A DNA stretch of 64,000 bases, taken from positions 23,660,501-23,724,500 of the forward strand of contig JAKSXM010000231.1 in the NCBI GenBank assembly GCA_022575985.1, in the 5' to 3' direction. Positions 31,996-43,552 of this stretch are shown here, piece by piece; position 1 is the first letter of the stretch; every line of letters begins with the position of its first letter. This DNA comes from Anagrus nilaparvatae (Eukaryota; Arthropoda; Insecta; Hymenoptera; Mymaridae). Made by a program: the position numbers and the translations under genes. The notes beneath the pieces are model-generated. The model did not search any database. It saw only the letters and a list, made by a program, of their open reading frames with translations, and was not told where the DNA came from.

Positions 31996-34296
31996 TAGAC
32001 TGGTTTTTTTTTTCGAAGTATCCGGGATTCCTAACGCGCCGGCAGAATTCGAAAATATAAGTAAAAAAAATAAGTTTCTCGTTGGATTTAAATCAAAACA
32101 TCGATTTTTGAGCCCACGATAGCTCTCGAAAGTTTTTTTGTTGGCCTCCTTAAAATTGGGATTATCTTAAAACTTTCAGTTTTTCTAGTGGATTCAAATC
32201 GCGTTTAAGATTATGTTCCAATTAACATTCCTTAGTATTTTTTCCCCAGGAATCCGATGAAACCATTTATTTTAGTTTTTAACCACGTTTTATAGGAGAA
32301 AAATCGATTTTCGTTTCCTTTTAGGGTCCAAATTTCAAGGGGACCAATTTTAAAAGTTTTGTAGTTTTCTGAATAAATTTTTCTCTATATTATTAAAAAG
32401 AGGGACTTGTCTATTTTTTCCCTAAAAATTCGATGATACCATTTATTTTAGCTTTTGACCACGTTTTATAGGAGAAAAATCGATTTTATTCATTTTTAGG
32501 GTCCCAATTTTAAGGAAATCTGTTATAAAAAGTTAGTAGTTTTCAAAATAAGTTTTTCCGATTATTATTTAAAAGAAAGTCTTGTATATTTTTTCCTCAG
32601 GAATCCGATGAAACCATTTATTTTAGCTTTTGACCACTTCTTATATGAGAAAAATCGACTTTTGTCGTGTTTTGAGGTCCCAATTTTAAGGAAATCAATC
32701 ATAAAAGTATAACAGTTTACAAAATAAATTTTTCTGAATATTATTTACTAAAGGAACTTATGTATTTTTTCCCCAGAAATCCGATGAAAACATTTATTTT
32801 AGCTTTTGACCACGTTTTATAAAAGAAAAATCGATTTTATTGAAACCACTGTTGTTAGGGTCCCAATTTTAAGGAAATCTATTATAAAAGTTAGCACTTT
32901 TCAAAAAAAGTTTTTCTGAATATTATTTACAAGAGGTTCTTGTATATTTTTTCCCCAAGAATCCGATAAAACCATTTATTTTAGCTTTTGTCTACGTCTT
33001 ATATGAGAATAATTGATTTTTGTCGTGTTTCAGGGTCCCAATTTTAGGGGAATTAATCATTAAAGTTTTCTAAATAAATTTTTCTGAATATTATTTACTA
33101 AATGGACTTATGTATTAATAGAAGTTTCTCCCTAGAAATCCGATGAAACTATTTATTTTTGCTTTTGACCTCATCTTATACGAGAAAATCGATTTTTGTC
33201 GTTTTTCAAGGTCCCAATTTTAAGGGAATCAATCATTAAAGTTTAATAGCTCATAAAAAAAATTTTTCTGAATATTATTTACTAATGATACTTTAATATT
33301 TTTTCCTGAGGAATTTGATGGAAGAATTTAATTATCTATTTTCCTAAAATTTACTGATTTTTCCATATTTTATTTGCATTATGCTTTTTGAATTACTAAT
33401 GAATTACAGATAAAAAAACAAAAAGCTTTTTGAACTACAGATAAAAAATTAATTTGTTCCATAGAATGTCTCAGAAAAAAATACACAAGTATTATTACTA
33501 AATAATATTCAGAAAAATATATTCTGAAATAAGTAACAGACTCTTATAATTGATTTTCTTAAAATTATGACTCTGAAAAACTACAAAAAACGATTTTTCT
33601 CGTATAAAACGAGGTCAAAAGTTAAAATAAATGGTTTCATCGGATTTCTGGGGAAAAAATACATAAGTTCCTCTAGTACATAATATTCAGAAAAATTTAT
33701 TTTGTAAACTGTTATACTTTTATGATTGATTTCTTTAAAATTGGGACCCCAAAACACGACAAAAGTCGATTTTTCTCATATAAGAAGTGGTCAAAAGCTA
33801 AAATAAATGGTTTCATCGGATTCCTGGGGAAAAAATATACAAGACTTTTTTTTAAATAATAATCAGAAAAACTTATTTTGAAAACTACTAACTTTTTATA
33901 ATAGATTTCCTTAAAATTGGGAACCTAAAAACGAATAAAATCGATTTTTCTCCTATAAAACGTGGTCAAAAGCTAAAATAAATGGTATCATCGAATTCTT
34001 AGGGAAAAAATAGACAAGTCCCTCTTGTTAATAATATAGAGAAAAATTTATTCAGAAAACTACAAAACTTTTAAAATTGGTCCCCTTGAAATTTGGACCC
34101 TAAAAGGAAACGAAAATCGATTTTTCTCCTATAAAACGTGGTTAAAAACTAAAATAAATGGTTTCATCGGATTTCTGGGGAAAAAATAATAAGGAATGTT
34201 AATTGGAACATAATTTTAAACGCGATTTGAATCCACTAGAAAAACTGAAACTTTTAAGATAATCCCAATTTTACTTCGAAAAAAAAAACCAGTCTA
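31996..34296. mobile_element. Foldback (FB)-like element built of inverted tandem repeats
   Basis: 2.3 kb palindrome, ends TAGACTGG-T(n)-CGAAG and the inverse. Each arm is made of about five to seven units of roughly 175 bp containing CGATGAAACCATTTATTTTAG, CACGTTTTATAGGAGAAAAA and GGTCCCAATTTTAAGG-like blocks, and the units run inverted after about 33400. Long inverted repeats made of tandem units are typical of Drosophila Foldback elements. The left arm has about 140 bp (32020-32160) not matched on the right. No ORF. Confidence 0.85.
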
Positions 34297-34332
34297 CTAT
34301 TTATGTATGTAAAAGAATAAATATTTACTTAC

Positions 34333-34414
34333 ATTTATCATCTTTTGTTGATACGTTTTCTAACAGCCAATTTTCTATATCTTTTTTATATGCTTCGTTA
34401 AATTTAGATTTTAC
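34333..34414 (-). pseudogene. THAP-DNMT3 exon 6: end of PWWP region
   Basis: 27 codons plus one base, donor GTAAGT, acceptor ACTCCAAG. Encodes FNEAYKKDIENWLLENVS, which fits the Y-R-K-A-I-x-x-x-L helix that follows the PWWP fold in DNMT3. Phase 1 at the end matches exon 7. The acceptor is weakly pyrimidine-rich, so the exact start is less certain. Confidence 0.65.
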
Positions 34415-34490
34415 CTTGGAGTATTTCACGAGCAAGTGAAGATAATTTGTAGTTAATATACGTATTACATGGATAGACATAAAAATTTAC

Positions 34491-34619
34491 CTGTGCAAGT
34501 TCAATGTAAATAAGTTTTCTTTGTCTGCATTTATAAGGAGTGAATACGCGAACCTTTGCATACTTTTTATTTACGAAACTCAATTTTTCACCAAATATTT
34601 CAATACTTTCATTAGTTAA
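34491..34619 (-). pseudogene. THAP-DNMT3 exon 5b: PWWP core, second part
   Basis: Acceptor ATATTTTTAG, donor GTAAAT, 43 codons. Contains EIFGEKLSFVNKKYAKVRVF, aligned with the DNMT3 PWWP stretch WFGDGKFSxVxxEKLxxL. The frame does not connect cleanly to the preceding segment 34655-34713, so the junction is broken or uses a signal I cannot see. Confidence 0.68.
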
Positions 34620-34654
34620 CTAAAAATATTAACTTAGGATCAGATTAAGATTAG

Positions 34655-34713
34655 GATCCATGTTTTATTTGGCGCATCCTGAAGACCAATGTCCACTCCT
34701 TTTACAGTGATAC
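34655..34713 (-). pseudogene. THAP-DNMT3 exon 5a: PWWP core, first part
   Basis: Acceptor CGTTTCTTTAG, in phase with exon 4. Codes for TVKGVDIGLQDAPNKTW, then hits TGA after about six more codons inside a small inverted repeat (GGATCC-TAATCT-TAATCT-GATCC). No usable GT donor is visible before the stop. In DNMT3 the TRW-V-WFG motif would be continuous here, which suggests that a short insertion broke an originally single exon 5a-5b. Confidence 0.5.
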
Positions 34714-35849
34714 CTAAAGAAACGTTACATAAAATTACAGAATATCAATTTTAAATTATCTTTTTTTTTTATAAATTTTCCACCTCAGTAAAAATAACCA
34801 ATATACATTACATTGTATCCGTAATATAAAATTAAAATATCAAATTTTTAACAAATTTTAAACAATTTTGACCTTGCTTTAAATTTTAAACAATTTAAAA
34901 AAATTGCTTGTTTTAAACGCAGTTTCTTAGATATTTAATTTTTAATTATTAATTGATCACCCATAGTTAATTAATTATAAATTTCAAGTTTTCTATAAAT
35001 TGAATCAGCACTAATTTTGTTAAATTTTTATTAACAACGGACCTGCCTTTAAAAATCTATAAAACTCTTTCGGAGCCAATTAAAAAAAATTTTTATTTTT
35101 ATTTTCTTTTTTTTTGTAGTTTTTAATGCCCTGAGCGGGAAAATTATAAATCGGAAAAAGTACACGAAATGTAATTCATTTTACAGCAGAAATAGAATAC
35201 CTAAACTCAGGAATGTATGATAACTTTGTTAACAGTAGAATGTATTTTTTTCAAGGAACACCGCGAATAAATTTGGGTAACCATGGGATAAAACATTTCT
35301 AGGAGGGAAAACACACCAAAATGAACGCGGTTACCAGCTCGACCTTTTCAAACTTAAACTTAAGTTTATAGGGGGGTTTACATATAGAAAATAGGATCTT
35401 CCACCAAATTTCAGCTCCCTAGGTCTCAATCTGCCCATGTTATGCCCAATGAAACCTTTTCAGTGTTACTGAATTTTTTTAGTCATAAAACATTTTTTCA
35501 GTATAAGTCCTTAGCCATTTCTGGCGTCAGTGTTTCGCAAAAATCTCTAGAAAAACCCCGGACAACCGAATACATACGCTGCCAAGTAATTGGCACTATG
35601 GTTCCTCATTAGCAATAACAAAATGTTCTTAATGGTCTATTTTACCTAACAAAGTATAATGTCATAAAAAAAACTAAGAATGATCTTTGAATGATCTTTT
35701 CCTTGATACTGTTAGTTTAACATCTCATGAAAAAAATTAGGTTTTTTACACAAAAAAAAGAAGATTTTTCTACACTAGTACATAATCTTCTTTTATGATA
35801 ATTATGTCTGCTAGACAGTTTTTGATGTAGCTGGTGTAATTATTTTTTG
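34714..35849 (-). other. Part of intron 4 of the THAP-DNMT3 locus
   Basis: AT-rich, no gene or clear repeat recognised. Confidence 0.4.
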
Positions 35850-36560
35850 TAAAAAATTTTGAAAAAATTACGTATCAGATCCAAAAAATTACTATTCACG
35901 ATATTTTTAAAACTAGTACTTCCACAAAAATAAATTAAGTACTGCGTCCATAAAGAAAAAGAAAATTGGTATTTTTTGTATTTTTTGGTGAAAAAAATTT
36001 TCAAAAAATAAATTATGATTCAAGATATAGGGTAAAAACGATACTTCTAGATATCAGTACTTTCGTGGAAAAAAATGAGGTACTACTTCCAAAAAGAAAA
36101 AAAAAATTTCGAAAAATTAGGTATCAGATGGAGAAATCCTTTACAAACGATAATTCTAGATACTCGTATTTTCATAGGAAAAAATTAAGTATTTCGTCCT
36201 AAAATAAAAAAAATTTTGGCGTTTTTTGTATTTTTTGGCGACAAAAATTTTGAAAAAAAAAAATTTGAAAAAATTAAGTATCAGGTCCAAAAAATTACTA
36301 TAAACGATATTTCTAAATTTAGTACTTCCACAGAAATAAATTAAGTACTGCGTCCATAAAGAAAAAAAAAAATTGTTATTATTTGTATTTTTTGGTAAAA
36401 AAGAATTTTGAGAAAAAAATTTTTCAAAAAATTAGTTATCAGATTCGAGATATTGAGTAAAAATCGTACTTTCAAATATAAGTACTTTCATGGAAATAAA
36501 TGAGGTATTACATCCAAATTAAAAAAAAAAAAAAAAGTAGTTTGAGATTTTTTTATGAAA
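35850..36560 (+). repeat. Tandem repeat, unit about 160-170 bp, four to five copies
   Basis: Units share ATTAAGTATCAGRTCCAAAA, AAACGATATTTCTA, TAGTACTTCCACA and TACTGCGTCCATAAAG. Related to the array at 16950-17420. The plus-strand 78-residue open frame at 35966 is only a reading of this repeat. Confidence 0.75.
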
Positions 36561-36625
36561 AAATTTTTGAAAAAAAAATTAGGTGTTAATTCCATAATGG
36601 TTGTGAAATTTCACTGGTTACATAC

Positions 36626-36644
36626 ACACACACACACACACAGA
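36626..36644 (+). repeat. (AC)n microsatellite
   Basis: Nine AC units within intron 4. Confidence 0.9.
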
Positions 36645-36660
36645 CTTTTTTTAAAAACCG

Positions 36661-37462
36661 GTAGCTTCCTGAGGTCCCAAATCGTGCTTATATGCCAAAA
36701 AATCAAAAAACAATTTTGACCCATCACAATGGTTCCTCTATAAGGAACCAAAACAATAATAAAAATAATGCAACTGAAGCATCTTCAAAATATATATGTT
36801 TCTGATGGAAATTTTAGTACTTGCTTTTTAAGCCCTTTTTTGATAAAAGTAATTTTGGCCATTTCTATTGGCTACAGAAAAATAGAGTAGGGCTAAAAAG
36901 AATACATTTATTTTTTAAAGATTTTAATAGCCAGTAAAAAAGTAATCTATTTAAAAATAAAAATTTGTTTCTTTTTTTTGAAAAATAATTGAGTTATCGT
37001 GAAATTAAGATTTTTAAAAATTTTTCCTCATTTTTTAAAAACGTAGGATTCTCTTGCATAAATTTTTTTCTAAATTTTATGATAACAAGTTTATTTTTTA
37101 ACGAAAAAAGTAAATTATGTAGATAATGATTGATTCATTTTTTATCAACTTTTTTAACATGATGATGATCAAAGACTATTGCGGGTTTTTCTAAAAATTT
37201 TAAAAATATGGTTTTTTACCCCACCAGGACTGTACAAAAAATTTAAGGATGGTATATTTATTGTATGCTCCAAAACCCGATTTTCGAATAATTCAAAATT
37301 ATATTTCGGGGTCTTAAGAGTTCTAAAAGCTAAAAAAAAAATTTTCTTGAAAAATGATAAAATAGCCTTTTTTATTTTACTCGCTTCTTTGTCTATATTT
37401 TCCACAATTTTATCGACAATAAATTGTTAAAAGCTTATATTAAAAGCTTACATAATATAATG
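36661..37462. other. AT-rich intronic stretch, nothing recognised
   Basis: Overlapping open frames on both strands at 37169-37430 are complementary to one another and have no family features. Confidence 0.35.
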
Positions 37463-38305
37463 TATATGTTACCGTTAAAGTCCGCTCTCCCGATAATGTT
37501 AACATTAACCAGTTAAAGTTAACTTTAGCGAAGCGTTTTCGTTAAAGTCCACGAAGACGATTAAAATGAATAAAAATACAACATTAACGGGTGTGTATAC
37601 GATAAAGTTAACTTTAACCAATCCTTGTCAGTTAAAGTCCATGAAAGCGGTTTCGCATACTAAAAAAAATTTGTTTATATATTATATACGACTCTCGCTA
37701 TAAGGCACCCCAAGGGATTAGGTTAGGCTACTCTTTTAAAAATGCATTTCTTGGGACTAGTAACCAATCCTAGTTATAACACACCCCTAGGGTTAGGTTA
37801 GGCTATTTTTTTTTTAAAGGCATTTTCACGCAGTAAGGCATTCCTTAGAATTAGGGCAAGGTGGGCTTAAGAACCCATGCGCAAATTTGTAAACAATACT
37901 GTGACAATGCCTTTAAAAAAAAATAGCCTAACCTAACCCTTGGGGTGTCTTATAACTAGGATTGGTTACTGATCCTAAGAAATGAATTTTTAAAAGAGTA
38001 GCCTAACCATAGAGATGTTTCACAATATCTTTATGAGCCTAACCTAAGCCCTGAGAGTACCTTATAGCGAGAGTCGTATATAATATATAATACAAACTCG
38101 AACTCTTATATGAAACCGCTTTCATGGACTTTAACTAACAAGGATGGGTTAAAGTTAACTTTAACGAACATGATGCCGCTAATGTTATATTTTTATTCAT
38201 TTTAATCGTCTTCATGGACTTTAACGAAAACGCTTCGCTAAAGTTAACTTTAACTGGTTAATGTTAACTTTATCGGGAGAGAGGACTCTAACGGTAACAT
38301 ATATA
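37463..38305. mobile_element. Foldback element in intron 4
   Basis: Palindrome of about 843 bp, ends TATATGTTACCGTTAAAGTCC and the inverse, centre near 37880. The arms repeat the motif GTTAAAGTTAACTTTA and contain AGGTTAGGCTA. No ORF. Confidence 0.85.
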
Positions 38306-39290
38306 ATTTTTAGAGATTTTTTTCAAAATTGACTTCCAAATTCAGAAATTTTCTAAAAAATTTGGTAGAACACTGGAAATTTTTGGGCACTGAAATTTGA
38401 TAAAATCAAAATGGGCCAATTTTAAAAAGTTGACCTGTCACGTAGGGAACATTCAACTTCACGAATTTTACCTAACAAGAAATGAATTTTTTTTTCAAAT
38501 ATGTAAGTTGTTAAGCAATAAGGGTTCTTTGTAAAGATTGATATTTATTGTCTTATTTGATGTTTATTGTCTTATTGTTGCATGTTTTTTTGTTGCATTT
38601 ACACAAACAAGGTATACTTAAGTTTGTTTCTACTACACTTTTTGATTATAATACAGGAGACGTAATTTTTCTGTTATATACAAATAATAGTTCTAAGCTG
38701 TATTATTTTTTTTTTTACATGGAACATGTTTATAGGCAGGGAGAAGTATTTCAAACATGTCCTTTGGGGAGGGGGATGGTCTAATGTGCTATATTGGGCA
38801 TGCCCTGTATAGCATGCTATGCCTCTCTTGTTCCGAGACAGGATTCTTAATGATCATAATTAGCTGTAGCTCTCGCTGTAGCTCCTGTGTAACTTATTGT
38901 ATAAGTGTTGGATAAGGCAACTTAAATAGAATTAAACTAAGAGGTTTCGTATAAACTTATTGTGTAAATCAAAATAACTTTAAAATTTTTATCCATATTT
39001 CGCGTAATATTTGACATATATAATAATTTAGTTAGAAGATATCGAGGAAGAAATTCATTTAAAATAAAATATGATTGATTTATTATGATTGTTATACAAG
39101 CAAATGATATATGTATTAGAAATTTAGTCCAAGCACGCCTTTGTTTTACTACATTTACGTATTTTACTAAAGACAATGTATTTATGGTAAGCATATAGGT
39201 ATAAAATTTTTGGCAGCAAGTTGATGTTTATCGATTTTAAGACAAAAATTATTATTTTCAGCCTTAAATAACAATTTTGTATTTAATTAC
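38306..39290 (-). other. Rest of intron 4, nothing recognised
   Basis: AT-rich. The open frames at 38548 (+) and 38937 (-) show no domain. Confidence 0.35.
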
Positions 39291-39441
39291 CTGGATACCA
39301 GCCGTCATTAGGTAACAGTCCAATAATTAATAATCCTGTTATTATTTCACAATCTTCTAAAAGATCTTTTGTTGTTTTTTCAACATCGAGTCTTGGTAAT
39401 ATAACTTTGGCAGTCATGAACAATTTATCTTTACTGAAGGG
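39291..39441 (-). pseudogene. THAP-DNMT3 exon 4: start of PWWP-like domain
   Basis: Acceptor TTTTTATTCGCAG, donor GTAATT, 151 nt. After a stretch with LFMTAKVILPRLDVEKTTKD it reads GLLIIGLLPNDGWYPG, matching the DNMT3 PWWP start GxLVWGKLxGFSWWPG: WYP takes the place of WWP. The exon ends in phase 1 and joins exon 5a in frame. Confidence 0.7.
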
Positions 39442-39449
39442 CTGCGAAT

Positions 39450-39625
39450 AAAAATGTAAAAAATTTCTTTTTTATTAACATTAAAATATTCTTTTACTTG
39501 TATTTATCAAGGTATTTATGATATCATTAACAAATTATTGAAGAAAAATGTTAAAAATTTCTTTTTTATTAACATTAAAATATCCTTTTACTTGTATTTA
39601 TCAAGGTATTTATGATATATAATTT
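39450..39625. repeat. Two-copy tandem repeat, about 94-bp unit
   Basis: AATTTCTTTTTTATTAACAT, then TTTTACTTGTATTTATCAAG and GTATTTATGATAT, are present at 39460-39520 and 39554-39618 with one mismatch. Lies in intron 3. Confidence 0.85.
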
Positions 39626-39825
39626 ATATTTAATTAAAAAAAAAAAAAATGGTTATTAGGAAAATAGCCGTATGGAGTGATAGATAAAATTATCTATGCA
39701 TTGAATTGTTTCAATAAGGGTTTTACCATTGAATAAAAATTGGTTTAAGATAAGTTTTCGTGTTCCAATTTTTTTTTTTTACTTTATAATATACTTTAAT
39801 AAGGAAATTAATGTTTATCAATTAC

Positions 39826-39907
39826 CTGATTTGATAATTCATTGCGATTAATTATTATTAGCTCTGAGTAGAGTTTTTTGGGTTGTTCTTGATAGACTTT
39901 TGTAATG
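39826..39907 (-). pseudogene. THAP-DNMT3 exon 3: linker
   Basis: Acceptor TTTTTTTCAG, donor GTAATT, 82 nt. Encodes ITKVYQEQPKKLYSEL and a short hydrophobic/Asn stretch. No domain recognised. Phase matches exon 2 (2+1) and exon 4 (0). Confidence 0.7.
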
Positions 39908-40111
39908 CTGAAAAAAATTTTATAATCATAAACTAAAAATATTTTTAAAAGTATGTATGTGAAATTAAAAAATGATAAGAAATCTTATTACTGAATATAT
40001 TTGAAAAGTGATTTGTGTGTCTGTGTGTCTGTGCGTGCTTTTATAACTAAGGATCCACCGAACCAATGTACATAAAACTGGTGTAAAAATGAAGAAAAAA
40101 AGGTTAATTAC

Positions 40112-40780
40112 CTGGAAATATTTTCTGCCTCAGAAATGTCTTCAAAATTTTCTTCTTCCTTTCTTTCTTTATAATTATTATTTACAAAAATCTCTTCTAA
40201 CTCTAAAGAACTATCTTGAAATTCATTATTTTCAAAAATAATATCGCCTTCCACGATATTTTGTTCTTCCTTCCTTTGTTGATCATGATTATTTAAATAA
40301 ATCTCTTCTAACTCTCCAGAACTATCTTGAAATTCATTATTTTTAAAAATAATATCCCCTTCCACGATATTTTGTTCTTCCTTCCTTTGTTGATCATGAT
40401 TATTTAAATAAATCTCTTCTAACTCTCCAGGAGTGTCTTCAAATTCATTATTTTCAAGTAAATTGTAAGTTAATGTGATATTTTCTTCTTCCTTGCCTGC
40501 TTTATAATTATTATTATTATTTTGCAGGAAATTAATTTCTCTTGGCTCCAAATCGTTCTGGTCTAGTATAATTGAAATTTTTGGAGAAGGGTATATTTGA
40601 ATTTCGGATAAAGCTGGATTTTTCAGACAATGTCGATTGTTGCCCTTTATGCATCTGATTTCTAATTTATCACAATAAAAGTGATCACTGCATACTTTCT
40701 TGTGCCGAGTTGCTTGAATATTTAATGTATTTAAGATTTCTACCCACTTTGGGTGCAACTGTCCTTTTACAGTTGGGATC
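40112..40780 (-). pseudogene. THAP-DNMT3 exon 2: second half of THAP finger and acidic tandem repeats
   Basis: Acceptor CTTTTGTCAG, donor GTAATT, 669 nt without a stop. Residues about 1-60 carry the THAP hallmarks: IPTV (the F/IP position), HPKWVEIL with the conserved Trp, CSDHF (the C and H zinc ligands) and a CLKNPALSEI block at the AVPTIF position. THAP domains are C2CH DNA-binding zinc fingers found in chromatin regulators and P-element-type transposases. After an Asn-rich stretch there are three near-identical 37-residue units (111-nt period) containing GELEEIYLNNHDQQRKEEQN and IVEGDIIF, strongly acidic. The exon is open and the repeats are well preserved, which suggests recent origin. 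Confidence 0.88.
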
Positions 40781-41334
40781 CTGACAAAAGAATGATAGCA
40801 TATTCAGTAATAATATCATATGAAGTAAAAAGCAAAAACTTGACAAAAGCAAGATAAAAAGAAAGGGGAAAAATAATTATATTCCAAAAATATAGTTAAA
40901 AGGTTTAATTTCTGTAAAATTTTTGCTAATCCAGTCTATTTGTCGGTTTTGATAATGTATTATCTGCGAAGCTTTCCCCCTGTTTTATTAATTTCCATAA
41001 AAGTCTAGTCACTCGTTTCGGAAATTATTTAAAATATTGTGAATTTACTCGCAAATTTTTGGGAAACATTTTTAGTTTCAATTAATTTAAGAGCTCTTCA
41101 TGGACGCTATTTTTTTAGCTGTTACCCAAACCCGCAAACGAACGCTTTTTTAAAATCCTTATTTTTATTTTTTAAGACATTAGTTTAAGGTTTGGTAACT
41201 TTTTTGGCTAAAAAAAAAGATGATGCAGTAGTTTTACAAATAATTTTTTTTTTATCAAATATCAAAGCATGCTTCTACTCGAAGTCATTTAATAAAAGAA
41301 ACATATAATGGTATGTAAAAACAGCTTTACTGTA

Positions 41335-41475
41335 TACACAGTAAAAAATAATAAATACAATATAACTACAGTTTACTAAAATTACAATTTGTATCACAAT
41401 TTGTAGTAATATTACTAAATTGCAGTAAAATTACTAAACTGTAGTTACATTGTGTTCATTATTTTTTACTGTGTA
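41335..41475. mobile_element. MITE-like inverted-repeat element
   Basis: Inverted ends of about 40 bp (TACACAGTAAAAAATAATRA and TAACTACAGTTTA) enclose about 60 bp. 141 bp in total, no coding capacity. In intron 1 of the THAP-DNMT3 locus. Confidence 0.82.
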
Positions 41476-41739
41476 CGACTAAAATGATTCAAATATCTAT
41501 TTTAGAGGCACCAGGGTATCTAATATTTATGGTAAGAATCCATTGATTAGAAAAATTTGCGATGCATGTTTGGATATTGCAGTAAGATAAAATTTGATTA
41601 CATTGATGTAAAATTATGAAACTCTCAAATTAAAAAAAAATAAAATTTTTTATATTTTTGTTGTGCGATAAAAAATGGCTGCAATAATGAAGCTTTTAAA
41701 ATTTAGACCCCACAATCATAAATTGTTAGAAATTGTTTG

Positions 41740-42376
41740 AGAATTTTTTTTACATGTGTTTTCCCATACTTTTCATGCTGGTAACCTCCTTTTTTGTCCC
41801 ATTTGCCTTTTAAGTACTTAAAAATCAATTTTAGGCTCAAAAAAATGATTTTAAAAATTGTTCATTTTCTGAATTTTCCAATTTTCTCGCTTTTCCTGAT
41901 AGAAAATGAAAAATCTGACTTGATTTTCGGATTCCTCGGGAAATTTTACATTGAAAACCTTCTTGGGTAAAATTTTAGAGGATTTTATGACGCTGTTAAA
42001 AAAAGAGAAACAAAGTAACCTGCTAAAATCAAACATAATTAAACATAATTAAATTTTGCTATTTTTTTATTCTGTTTATTTTTTTTGATTTTAGCAGGTT
42101 ATTTTGTTTTTCTTTTTTTTAAAGCGTCACAAAGCCCTCTAAAATTTTACCCAAGAAGGTTTTCAATGTAAAATTTCCCGAGGAATCCGAAAATCAAGTC
42201 AGATTTTTTATTTTCTATCAGGAAAAGCGAGAAAATTGGAAAATTTAGAAAATGAACAATTTTTAAAATCATTTTTTTAAGCCTAAAATTGATTTTTAAG
42301 TACTTAAAAGGCAAATGTGTCAAAAAAGGAGATTACCAGCATGAAAAGTATGGGAAAACACATGTAAAAAAAATTT
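41740..42376. mobile_element. Foldback element in intron 1 of the THAP-DNMT3 locus
   Basis: Palindrome of about 637 bp centred near 42055, ends TTTTTTTTACATGTGTTTTC and the inverse. The 61-residue minus-strand frame at 41851-42036 is part of an arm. Confidence 0.85.
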
Positions 42377-42836
42377 AAAAAAAAAAAAAAAAGTGACGCT
42401 TTTTGAGAAATTTGTATTTTCCAGTTTTCTTTAGTTTTTCCGATTTTCCGGCTTTTCCTGAGGTTTTCCCGAAAAAACATGGTCAGATTCGGATTGGGCG
42501 GGAATTTTTACTACCCAAATTTATGTAGAAAATATTTTTTAGGCTTATTTAGGGCGTCCAGAAATAAAAAGCAAACGGGTGGCTGAGAATTCGAAAAAAA
42601 TGAAAATTGGAAAAACAGCTGCCAAATCGCAACCAAGCCACCTAGAGCCTTAAAAATTGGCAAGTAACCATATTTTTACATACCAAACACAGTGCAATTA
42701 GTATTTTTTAAATCCAAGACATCGACCTCAGACTTGGGTAAAAATAGCTAAGAACTACCGACAATGGTGTTTATATCTTGTAAAATATTTGTTAAAAAGC
42801 TTCATTTAACAAAAAACCATTTTCATTGATTTTATA

Positions 42837-42956
42837 GGTATAACAAAACGTCAATTTTTAATTTTAAATCTTGAGGATGGTGAATCTGGTTCTAAAGGCT
42901 TCTCTAATTCTTCTGAAAATCCTAGTCGTCCCATTAGTCAGTATAATTTTAGCTAA
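42837..42956 (+). other. Orphan coding-like segment, plus strand
   Basis: A possible acceptor (TTGATTTTATAG) is followed by 40 open codons with well-spread amino-acid use, including LEDGESGSKGFSNSSENPSR, ending in TAA. The base composition looks coding compared with its surroundings. No family recognised and no companion exons found on this strand. It may be an exon relic from an unrelated gene inside the THAP-DNMT3 intron 1, or chance. Confidence 0.22.
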
Positions 42957-43552
42957 ATTTTTTTAGAATAATGATGGTAAATAAACAAGCAGCTGTTTTA
43001 TCAGATATAGCAAAACCTTTGATGTCATGAATCGAGACATAAATGATATATCAAAAGGCTTAAAATTAAAAAATGTCAGGGGTGGAAGAATTTTATCAAA
43101 ATTATAAACTTAAATTTCAAATATGCAGTTCTATATTAACACCTATTGAATAAAAAAGATCAACATTTATAAAATGAAGATATCTGTTTTTACACAATAA
43201 AGTAATATTAATTAAAGCTTATTTAAACGCAAGATAATTTTAAAAAATAAACATGTTTATAAATTAACAAAAAAAAGTGGCGGAGGTAAAATTGTCTGGG
43301 TAAATAGACGCAGCCTTATAAAAAATGAAAAAATACGGTTGCTAAAAATTGAAAGTCGGATTCATTGGCGATATTTTATGGATTTTAAACTACATGCATC
43401 ACTTATATAACTCATATTAATACATATAATATGATCTGACCCCCTCCCCCCTTTTACTTCTATAACTTTATTTTATTTGAAATTAGCGCTATTACAAATG
43501 AATGCTTTGTGTTATATAATTAAAAAAGTGTTCTTTCAAGAAAAATACTTAC

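Noticed and set aside
37700..38050. AGGTTAGGCTA and CCTAACCTAACC motifs that resemble the insect telomere repeat TTAGG
   Set aside because: Only two units at a time, inside the arms of a foldback element. Not a telomeric array.
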